The notes below the pieces were generated by a model. The model had not been told where the DNA came from and did no database searches. It worked only from the letters and a program-made list of their open reading frames with translations. From Plantago major (taxonomy: Eukaryota > Streptophyta > Magnoliopsida > Lamiales > Plantaginaceae), in the NCBI GenBank assembly GCA_026545765.1, contig CM048840.1, positions 19,410,765 to 19,474,764 of the forward strand: 64,000 bases of DNA, read 5' to 3'. Below are positions 49,335 through 57,879 of the stretch, in pieces; position 1 is the stretch's first letter; each line of letters opens with the position of its first letter. The position numbers and the translations under genes were made by a program.

Positions 49335-51208
49335 AACATATCTATATATATATAAATATCTATATATATATATATTATATATATATTGAATGTATATGAA
49401 ACATACCACGCTTGGATCCATACTGGCCGGTTGGAATTGTTGAGTTGGATTAAATGATTGGGGCGGGGTCACTTGGATATGCGTACGTTGTCGAAACCAT
49501 TTTAGGTACGCCGGAATTATTTCATGACCAAATTGCACTCGAAGAGCCTGTTGATCGAAATTACATCGATAGTTCATGAAGTCTTCAAATGAGTCCCGAA
49601 CTGAATGAGAACATCGGTAGAGTGATGGTTGTGGTGGCCTCTGTACAAGCAATGGTTTTATCAGTTCCTTAGGAATGTCTTTGAGGTATCCGAATCGCCG
49701 CATATAACGATGCGGTATGTAAGCCTCCGTAACCTTCAGACAATGAATAATTCCCCTATATTGTGATATGGGGACTGCCTCATCCGCCATTGTTCCGAAT
49801 GGCGTCCAATTCACCTATTACATGAGAGGCAAGTAACATAAGTGTATAATTAAAAAAAAAAAATTGAAAGAAGAGTAAAACTTAATATAGACCCCTCTAT
49901 GTGTTTTATTGAATGTCATACTTCATTTGGTTTAACATTGTCCAATGCAGTTCTGTACATAAGATGTATAGAAGCTTCATCGTCGGTTCCCAAGTTCCAT
50001 CTCTGAAGATGTGGAAAATACCGGTATATCCACGCCTGAAATAGTTTAAAGACTTGATTGAAATGATCTTTTCTAAAGTTATGTAAAAATTGTATATATA
50101 TAATATAGAGGGGGCGAACCTGCAGAAGTGAAAGACAACCATCTATCTGTTTGCAATTGATACGTGTTGCAATTCCCAACTGTTTTTACTGATTTGCAAG
50201 TGCAGCAGCTCCCCATGCGTACGAGTCAACCTCATTCAGGTTAACGAGGAACTGTAGAAACCCGACAGGCACTCGATGACCAGATTTGTCGACAAATAGA
50301 GATGTGCCTAACAACCACAACAAGTACATGATAGTGTGTGATTCTGGTGGTAGAGTTTGTGCTTTTAAAGTTGCCTCAATGGTGCTACGCTTGAAACCAG
50401 CACTTTTAAAGTTGGATTTCAATGCGGCTTCAGTCATTTGCATATGAGTTACTAATGCCACCTTAAGTGCTTCTGGTGCGGCTTTTGTCTTAACAGCACG
50501 ACCATGAACAGGGACTCCGAGCAAATAGTGGACATCATGCAGTGTTATTGTCATCTCACCAAATGTCATGTGAAAGGTATTAGTTTCAGGATGCCACCGT
50601 TCAACAAATGCACTAATCAAAGGCATGTTGATCTTCGGATGCATATAGTTGGGCAAGCGTGCCAGACATGTGTTGTTGACAATATGAATGACACCATCGT
50701 TCAGATAGTCTCTGAAACGGCCTAAAGATCGGGGCTTGTCAAATCCCTCGAGAATATCGCGGTCCTGTGAATTTCAAATCTCAATAGGAATAGTCGGATT
50801 TTAAAGAACTGGAATGAACAATTGTGAAAAATTGAAGTAACTTACAATTCCTATCCATATGGAGTGAGCAATGTGGCCTAGAAATCCGGTGAGTAACTCC
50901 GCATTTGTAGGGCCACCAGGAATACCGTGTGTGAGTTCTCTCCACACCTCATTAGGTTCTGCCTGTCCAGGGTCTCCGCTTCCACCCTTATAATCAGGCT
51001 CTGCTTCATGCACACGGTCTCCGCTTGTACCCTCTCGTTGATTATGGCCACCCCTGACAGAAGAACCATAAATGTGCTGGTTGTAAATAGTACCACCAGT
51101 GTTATGAATGTTGTGTTCAACTGACATCGATCTCCGGCCTGAACGCATAGACTGTGGGGTGAAGTTTTCATCAAAAGGAATCTCAGCTTCAATATGTGTC
51201 GGAGGCAT
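49066..51208 (-). pseudogene. Plant mobile domain (PMD/MAIN-like) gene, 5 exons, one in-frame stop
   Basis: Exons on the minus strand: 51208-50846, 50764-50120, 50035-49922, 49814-49407, 49194-49066 (stop TAA). All GT-AG and in frame, together about 552 codons. The N-terminal exon (MPPTHIEAEIPFDENFTPQS) is low-complexity. PMD motifs follow: NTCLARLPNYMHPKINMPLI, AFVERWHPETNTFHMTFGE, ITLHDVHYLLGVPVHGRAV, YLLWLLGTSLFVDKSG and AWIYRYFPHLQRW. The C-terminus has [32 protein letters not shown] and [19 protein letters not shown]. The only defect seen is a TAA at 50186-50188 after ALANQ, with frame homology resuming directly (KQLGIATRINCKQIDGC). PMDs occur both in TEs and in host MAIN/MAIL genes for silencing and genome stability (family knowledge). 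It lies inside a MULE, so I regard it as TE cargo. Confidence 0.88.
49255..49390. repeat. TG/TA microsatellite in the last PMD intron
   Basis: GTGTGTGTGTATATATA grades into a long imperfect TA array with ATC/ACA interruptions. It creates spurious long Ile/Tyr-rich frames. Confidence 0.9.
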
Positions 51209-51245
51209 ATATGTAAGGATGTCACGAGGTATATAAGTGGGCTAA

Positions 51246-52796
51246 TGGGTACCAAAAGTATGAACGTACGATGAAGGCAAGATGGGAACGTATCGTTTAT
51301 GCAAGTACTTCAGAACAATATGAGCAGGCTGTTGCCGAAATGGTAGAGGCCTGGGTTCGTCAACCTAAGTTCATCGCGTACTTGCGTAAAACATGGTTGG
51401 ACCCATACCACGTTCGATTTGTACACGCTTGGACGAAAGACATCCTGCACTTTGGTTGTGACGCGACCAACATGTAATTGAATTTTGGTACTACATTTAT
51501 TTCGTAATGTACTACTATCGACTGATCACTAACATTCAACAATGTAATTGTAGGGTCGAAGGTACACATGCCAGGTACAAGACATGGTTGGGGGCTTCAA
51601 ACCAGAAGTTTCACCGAGGGTTCCCCAAGCTGCATAACCTGCTTCAAATGCACTATGATGCTATGCGCTCTGAGTTCGAGAAATCGCACACGAAGCATCC
51701 ACATCTCCCGACCCGTGGAATATACCGCAGGCTTGGAGGTGCAGTTTCACATCTTGCTATAAAGTTAATGGTCCATGAAAGATCCACCGTTGATGCCGGT
51801 GAGTGCAATCACGCATTGCGTACTAGTTGGGGACTAGCATGCGCATGTGAACAGCAACAAAAGAGTGTGAGCAGGAGGAGCATAAATCCCATCATAGATA
51901 TTCACGAGTTCTGGAGTACACTTCATATGGGAGAACCGTACCAGACTAGGCAACATGCAGGACGGTTTGGCGATTGGCGAGGGGAGGGAGTCCTCGGAGG
52001 AGGAACTCAGGTCATACTACAAAAATGAGAGCACGTCATACACGTACCTGGAGGAGCCACCAATCAGATACAAGAAGAAAGCTGGCAAAAATCCTAGAGC
52101 AACTGGGAGGAGGATCCCGTCAGTTGGGAAGATCAACCCGCCGGTCAATCTCAACAAACTCCCTCCAACAATACAGGCACGTATACAAGTACTGGTAGTT
52201 CATTCTTATATCAAAATCAGATGCCAGCACAAGGTCTACGCAACATTCGAGGTTGGAATGATGTTCGTCCGGATGGAAACTGCGGATTTAGATGTATCGC
52301 ACAACTCCAATACAATGCACAAGAAGAGTGGCCACGCGCCAGGCAAGATCTTCTTCAGGAGTTGACGGACAACGCATATCTGTACATCGCGGAAATGGGG
52401 GCACACCGGGTCTTGGAAATATCGAATGCATTAAACTGGTTTGCAGGATCATGCGTAGATGAAGACGTTTATTGGTTTACACTACCAGATATGGGGCTGC
52501 TAACAGCTACGACGTATCAACGGGTCTTCTCCTCATATGTAAGACATGGGTCTTACACATACTTGCTAAATGGAATGTAAATGCGGACATGGATTGACAA
52601 ATTCTCCGGACCCCACCAAAGAGATCAAGAGTGGACAATCGCGTTTGTCAACGGCAACCATTACATCAGATTGCGCGTTGGCCGAGAAAGTCCACTTCCA
52701 CCACTTTGGCCAACCTGGGCGCATCAAACTGAGGCAAGAACAACGCATTGGCAGCAACATTATGCCGTTCGGCTACGCCAGTGGTTTACGTTGTAG
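51246..52796 (+). pseudogene. MULE transposase C-terminus fused to an OTU-type cysteine protease domain, truncated
   Basis: The reading starts abruptly within the transposase at GYQKYERTMKARWERIV, followed by KTWLDPYHVRFVHAWTKDIL. After an intron (about 51475-51554) come VEGTHARYKTWLGASNQKFH and a SWIM-like segment with CNHALRTSWGLACACE. The OTU domain (about 52215-52700) has DVRPDGNCGFRCIAQ with the catalytic Asp/Cys box and a candidate His in AFVNGNHYIRLRV. MULE proteins with a C-terminal OTU domain are common in plants. The WRKY-GCM1 zinc finger and DDE domain are absent. A frameshift lies at about 52030 and an in-frame TAA at 52578. Only 37 bp separate this reading from the divergent PMD start, so both 5' ends were probably lost in one deletion. 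Confidence 0.85.
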
Positions 52797-52867
52797 TCAA
52801 TTAACAAAAAAAAATTGTTAGCTTTTCGACTTATGTTCTGTTGCGTATTTTTATAATGTAATGACTC

Positions 52868-53543
52868 AAATTTGGGGTTATTACATATACCCCCCATGTT
52901 AGATACGGTCATTGCATTTAAGCACCAGTTAGTTCAACAATAACAAACAAATGACAATTAGAGTATTTCTATTACATGTAAGTCCAAAAGTCAAACAAAT
53001 TTAAAGTGTTGCCAAACATAACCCTTCAGAAGTTTTTACTGAAAATTGCAAATTTGACCCTAACTTATAACAAATTATATATTTTCCCCAAAATCAAATT
53101 AATTTACAACCCCCGGGCCAAATTAAATAAAAGATTTAAAAAAAAAGAAAAAAAGAAATATTAAAACTCCGGTGACCGGAGCAGCTCCGGTCATATTTTT
53201 TCTTTTTTTTAAAATTTTTTTTAATAAACTTCCAGTTACGTTCAATTTGGCCCTAAATTTATTTCTGATTTTGCAATTAAGTCCATAAATTATTTAGAAA
53301 GTTTAATTCATGTTATTAAACAATAAATTGGATACTCAACAAAAAATATTGGAAGATAAAGGACTTAAGTTGAATTAGAAAGACATTAGGGATATCATTT
53401 CAAATTGACAAAATAAGGCCATGTTTGGCATGCATCCTTTGGTCAACGAAAATGGACCTATATGTAATTGTTGAACTAACTGGTGCCCAAGTGTAATTAG
53501 AATATCTAAGAGGGGTACTGTATGAAATTCACCCCTCAAATTT
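52868..53543. mobile_element. Inverted-repeat DNA element (MITE-like) nested in the MULE, about 676 bp
   Basis: The ends form an imperfect inverted repeat: the left AAATTTGGGGTTATTACATA... and GCACCAGTTAGTTCAACAAT (52922-52941) match the inverse of the right end (AAATTTGAGGGGTGAATTTC..., and the inverse of ATTGTTGAACTAACTGGTGC at 53468-53487). The arms are at least 100 bp long. Near the centre (53165-53195) is a palindromic CTCCGGTGACCGGAG. The superfamily and target duplication cannot be assigned. Confidence 0.75.
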
Positions 53544-53664
53544 CATGTTCTAATAAAAAGTTATTCGTCTGGCGATTAATTTATGAAAGATCCGTTCAAT
53601 ACATTATTTAACTTTTACTTTTATTTTCTCATAAATAAATGAGAAAAGTGATTTTCAATTTTCA

Positions 53665-54370
53665 AAATTAAAAAAATAAGAAAACCAATTAAAAAAAAAG
53701 CATAAAAACCAATTAAAAAAACAGGTAATAAAAAACGCAACACGAAAAAAAAGCAGAAAAAAATAAAAAAAAAACCGGAACATGATTTGGCCGGTTTTAA
53801 AACCGGCCAGTTCATGTTCCGGTTATTTATTTATTTATTTTTATTTTCCAAAATACTTTCCAATTTGTAAAAATAAATAAATAAAAATTTTTTAAAAAAA
53901 TAAAAGAAAAGGGCACATTCATGAACTGGCTGGTTTTAAAACTGGCCAGTTCATGAAGTGGCCAGTTTTAAAACCGGCCACTTTCGTGGTTCCGTTTCCC
54001 CCCCTCCCCCCTCTTTTTTGGGGGCTTTTTTTTTAACTTTTGTAAAAACGAATGTTTTCCGGAAAAAAATCATTAAATTTTTTCCCGATTCATGTTTAGT
54101 ATTGTTATTTTGTGTTCCATCGTGCATGTTAATATTTTTTTTGTATAAACGAAATATTTTGCGGAAAAAAAATTGTTCATTTTTTTTCCGATTCATGTTT
54201 AGTGTTGTTATTTTGTGTTCGATCGTGCATGTTAATGTTTTTGTGTTTGTATATACGAGTTATTTCGATTTTTCGTTAACTTTGTAAGTTTGTTTTTTTA
54301 GATGGGGGCATTTTGGTCAAGTTACAAATATTTTGTGTTGCGTTTAGCCGAAAACGTGTTGCGTTTAACA
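53665..54370. repeat. Right TIR of the MULE with palindromes and internal tandem repeat
   Basis: The inverse of this segment tracks the left TIR from TGTTAAACGCAACACG through the GGCCGGTTTTAAAACCGGCC palindromes (53789-53808, with variants at 53927-53985) to the TTGGTTTTCTTATTTTTT tract. A repeat of about 110 bp (copies at about 54046-54158 and 54159-54262, each with GATTCATGTTTAGT and GTGCATGTTAAT) is present here but single in the left TIR. Confidence 0.85.
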
Positions 54371-54399
54371 TTGCTGGTTTAAGTGTATGATAATGCTTA

Positions 54400-54780
54400 T
54401 ATTGATCAAACTACCGAGTTGAAATATGGAACAAGTCTCATAGTTACTAATGTTAGAAAGACCTTAATGTGGCTAATATAATATTAGTAATCTATGGAGT
54501 CGAAAAGGTTTTCGCTCCAATTGTGATGGTGAACCTATTCGACAAGATGAAGTTCCCTATCAATTTTAATAGAAGATAGTCAATGATATCATCTATTTTG
54601 CTATGACTATAAACAAAAGTCCTGGGCAATCTCTCGCACAGTTCGGCCTCTACACCCTCACCCGTATTCAAACGTGATGCATTAGGTGTTCTCTCTATAG
54701 ATTGCGAGGAGAAAGAGATACAATGTATTTATATGCAACGAAAATGTTAAAACACATGACACGATGTGGTCATTAACTTC
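54400..54780 (+). pseudogene. Helitron helicase (PIF1-like) C-terminal remnant
   Basis: The readings QTTELKYGTSLIVTNVRKT, EKVFAPIVMVNLFDKMKFP and FAMTINKSPGQSLAQFG correspond to the last motifs of the Helitron/PIF1 helicase (normally NGTRLIV... and FAMTINKSQGQSL). Frames are broken by stops near 54480 and 54580. It is separated from the Rep fragment by the MULE and by a large deletion. Confidence 0.85.
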
Positions 54781-54833
54781 GACATTTTATTATACGATAT
54801 ATTCATTTCTAATTTTAACTTTTGTCTTCATGC

Positions 54834-54863
54834 CCCGTTGATACTCGGCGGGCCATTAACTAG
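54834..54863 (+). other. Helitron 3' terminus: hairpin + CTAG
   Basis: The stem CCCGTTGA pairs with TCGGCGGG (two G-U pairs, 8 bp) around TAC, 7 nt before CTAG. The next base is T. This is the defining 3' signature of Helitrons. Confidence 0.85.
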
Positions 54864-55142
54864 TTTCCAAAGAAAAAAAAATAGGTGGGCTGCCCGGCCC
54901 GGTCCGTGACGGGCCTTCATTTTGACAAAAAAAAAAAAAAAAAGAAAGGCTGGACCGGTTCATTTTAAAAAATGAGTGGATGGTTAGGAAGAATAAGATA
55001 CACAAGGATTAGTAATGGAGATTAGATAACCTTTCCAAGAGGATATTTCTACCAAAGTACCCAAGTTAAATTGGTTGAGTAGTAATATGGCTTGAAGCGG
55101 GTTCAAAAGATCAACCCGAAAACCTAAGGGTTCCTCCGCAAG
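54864..55142. other. Spacer between the Helitron and CACTA-2
   Basis: It contains a GC-rich GGCTGCCCGGCCCGGTCCG phrase and a poly-A run at about 54929-54946. A similar CAGCCCGGCCCGGCCC phrase lies just beyond CACTA-2 at about 63156. It ends with AAG, the left copy of the CACTA-2 target duplication. Confidence 0.6.
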
Positions 55143-55154
55143 CACTACAAAAAA

Positions 55155-55500
55155 TCTGGCCTGTAGCGACGGATAGATCCGTCGCTACAGGCCAGCTATC
55201 CGTCGCCCCAGCTCTGGCGACGGATCGGGCGACGGATAGAAAATCCGTCGCCCCACGGCTAATGACGGATAACAATCCGTCGATTCATGACAGTTGGACG
55301 ACGGATTGTTGATCGAATTATTTTTTTAATTCCGAAATTTAGCGACGGATAGAATCTATCCGTCGCTAAATGTAGCGACGGATAGATTCTATCCGTCGGT
55401 ATATGTAGCGACGGCTAGAATCTATCCGTCGCTATATGTAGCGACGGAAAGATTCTATCCGGCGCTATAGTTAGCGACGGTTAGATTCTAGCCGTCATAA
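55155..55500. repeat. Left subterminal palindromic repeats of CACTA-2
   Basis: Tandem units of about 28 bp read GCGACGGATAGA-ATC-TATCCGTCGC, with point variants (for example GGCTAGAATC, CGGAAAGATTC). Five or six head-to-head pairs occur at 55340-55500. Confidence 0.95.
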
Positions 55501-55749
55501 ATATTTTAATCGACTAGTGACCGAATTTGAAATTCGTCACTAATTCATCCTTGTGAATTCCGTCACTAATTCCGTCACTATTTATTTCATATTAATCCCT
55601 ATTTTCGTAGTTCACCTATTTAATCAATATAATGTTCGATAATAAATCAATAATACGAAAAATGTTTCAATGAATAAAAAGTAATATTCGAATGGAGAAA
55701 TTATCAAACAAGTGTAAATATGAAAAAAATCAACATACAGATACATAAC

Positions 55750-57773
55750 TAGCTATCGACGGGTGGGGGTGGGTGATGGCGGAATCGACATGAATCGCTC
55801 CATCAGAATCAAGGCGCCGTTCTCCTCCCTTCGTTCTCTGTCATGCGCTCCATCTCGTCCCTTTGTTGCTCCATCTCTTGAGTTAGCCGAGCAACATGTT
55901 CCCGGACTCTGTCGCACCATTTCGAGACACAGTCCCGTATGTAAACCGGACGTCTGGACTGCTGGGACGATGATGAGGAGCACGCCGGACTAGCCAGATG
56001 CAAACCGAGGCTCCCGAGTCCATATATTCGTCCTTTCTTGTCCGGTTTGTTGACCTCTAGGAAGATGTTGTCAACTTGTTCAGTTGACAACACATCACCC
56101 GTCTCGTCCTCACCTCGCCACCTGAGCATCAACCTCAGCCTGAAATCGTAAATAGCAGATATAATGATCAGTTACTGTTTTAAAAAAGTAACTTGTAATA
56201 GTGTACAAATATGAACTTTAAGCAACATAAACATACCGCAATAGACGATGCGACGATTGGTCCATACCCCGCCTTGGCCTTCTTGAAGATGGCATACTTG
56301 GATGTCACCTCCCCCCGTGCCACCTGAATCAAACCAGATCTAGTCAACAATTTATCATCTACAAGTAATAGAGCATACACGTAATGCTAGATTGCAAAAA
56401 CACATATATACGCACCGATTGATAATAATAATCGATGTGAGATCGCCTCCCAGGTGGTGACGGCCCTTCTGCCGTGTCGGTAGGATGCCGGTTACTTTGT
56501 TGGTCAAGCAACGTCTGGACATCGATTCGGCCGATGAGCATCCCAAAGGCCCTCGTTGCATCAACTGTGGAGGGATTGGGCCACCCGATCGAATGGCCTT
56601 CCACGTCAGACCATATCCTCATGCAGTTTGGATCCCACAGTACGTAAACACGCGGATCTGTGGATCAACTCTTGGGAATGAAGTACTCCTTCTACATTCC
56701 CAATTTCATACAACATCCAAAGTCAATACATGTCCTAACAACATAACAATGTATATGGTGACTAACATATCAACCAAATAAAGTGGCTAACATACCACTC
56801 ACATATAGTGGCTAACATACCACTCACATATAGTGGCTAACATACCACTCACATTGTCCTAAAATTTACTAACACAATGAAGCATAACATATCACCCAAA
56901 TAAAGTGGCTAACATACCACTCACATTGTCCTAAAATTTACTAACACAATGGTGACTAACATATCACCCAAATAAAGTGGCTAACATACCACTCACATAC
57001 AAGTGGCTAACATACCACTCACATTGTCCTAAAATTTACTAACACAATGGTGACTAACATATCACCCAAATAAAGTGGCTAACATACCACTCACATACAA
57101 AGGCTAACATACCACTCACATTGTCCTAAAATTTACTAACACAATGGTGACTAACATATCACCCAAATAAAGTGGCTAACATACCACTCACATACAAGGC
57201 TAACATACCACTCATATTAAAACGATTAATTATAATTACAAACAAATGAATGTCATATTTTAACTTACCTCAACTCATCAAGTACTCGGCCCTCATGCGC
57301 CTCGAGATGTGGCTCCAACACTCACCACCACCTTGGTGGCTCTCTCCTGCTCCGGAAGATGTCACCTAGTTTGTTGTGCACCTCCCGAGGCCATAAGCTG
57401 TTGTCAATGTATAAGATACAAGAAACGAATATGCATTACTTTAGTACAACAATTTATACTTGTCAACTATCATTATCAGTTATGTTTTACATATTTAAGA
57501 AGAATGTATAATACTTACTTGGCCGGACCAATAGGGAAAATCACAGTGCAAGTCCCACGTGACGTTGGGATTGTTTGGATCGAACACGAGGTAGGGACAA
57601 TCGTGGTCGCCCTCCAAAGATGTGTCCGGCGACTGGTAGAAACCACCGCTCTCTCTGCCTGGGATCTCAGAATCCGAGACCTTGTCACGATCTTGAGCCC
57701 TCCACATGCGGTGTCCCCGACCACTATCATGCGGCGGCTGCGTGGGGGGACGATAGTGGACGGCCTCTGTCAT
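55750..57773 (-). pseudogene. tnpA-like gene of CACTA-2
   Basis: Same block order as in CACTA-1: about 57773-57495 (DHDCPYLVFDPNNPNVTW), about 57400-57280 (CDIFRS-type block, damaged), about 56622-56420 (WSDVEGHSIGW region), about 56330-56240, and about 56132-55760 with VDNIFLEVNKPDKKGRIYGL followed by RLTQEMEQQRDEMER, a coiled coil. The minisatellite lies in an intron. Small deletions relative to CACTA-1 break the 55760-55860 and 56400-56620 exons, so neither copy is intact. Confidence 0.75.
56757..57200. repeat. Minisatellite in the tnpA intron of CACTA-2
   Basis: About five units (starts near 56757, 56880, 56953, 57050, 57147) of the same GTGACTAACATATCACCC and GTGGCTAACATACCACTCAC phrases as in CACTA-1, with more regular spacing and higher unit identity. 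Confidence 0.92.
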
Positions 57774-57879
57774 GACATCTGCAAAAAATGTAATAAATAC
57801 AATAAAAATGTGTTAGTACGAGTTATAATACATATGATTATAATAACACATATAATTACTCATAATACACATAATATAC

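Larger units (their letters stand above)
46651..54376. mobile_element. Long-TIR Mutator-like element (MULE) with PMD and transposase-OTU cargo
   Basis: Nine-base target duplications GTTTAAGTG (46642-46650 and 54377-54385) flank the element; 9 bp is the MULE signature. The TIRs begin near 46656 and 54370 with TGTTAAACGCAACACGTTTT and its inverse and continue for about 600-700 bp per side (right TIR about 53665-54370; left TIR 46656-46773 plus 48377-48855, split by a solo LTR). Inside are a minus-strand plant-mobile-domain gene (49066-51208), a plus-strand transposase C-terminus with OTU domain (51246-52796) and a separate inverted-repeat element (52868-53543). The transposase DDE core is missing, so the element is non-autonomous. 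It interrupts the Helitron helicase. Confidence 0.9.
43484..54863 (+). mobile_element. Degenerate Helitron (rolling-circle transposon), interrupted by a MULE
   Basis: Three Helitron-type coding remnants lie in the same orientation: an RPA70-like gene (43484-45690), a Rep N-terminal fragment with the HUH motif (45817-46218) and the C-terminal helicase motifs (54400-54780). The 3' end is recognisable: an 8-bp stem with a 3-nt loop at 54834-54852 (CCCGTTGA-TAC-TCGGCGGG, with G-U pairs), then CCATTAACTAG, followed by T at 54864. This is the canonical hairpin + CTRR end with insertion into AT. The central Rep and most of the helicase are deleted, and a 7.7-kb MULE sits in the helicase region. The start is given as the RPA start codon because the true 5' end was not found. 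Confidence 0.85.

Noticed and set aside
49106-49355. Ile/Tyr-rich frames that look like membrane peptides
   Set aside because: They are produced by the TA/TG microsatellite in a PMD intron.
54928-54946. Poly-A run as the tail of a LINE or SINE insertion
   Set aside because: No target duplication, no SINE or LINE body upstream; it lies after the Helitron 3' end.
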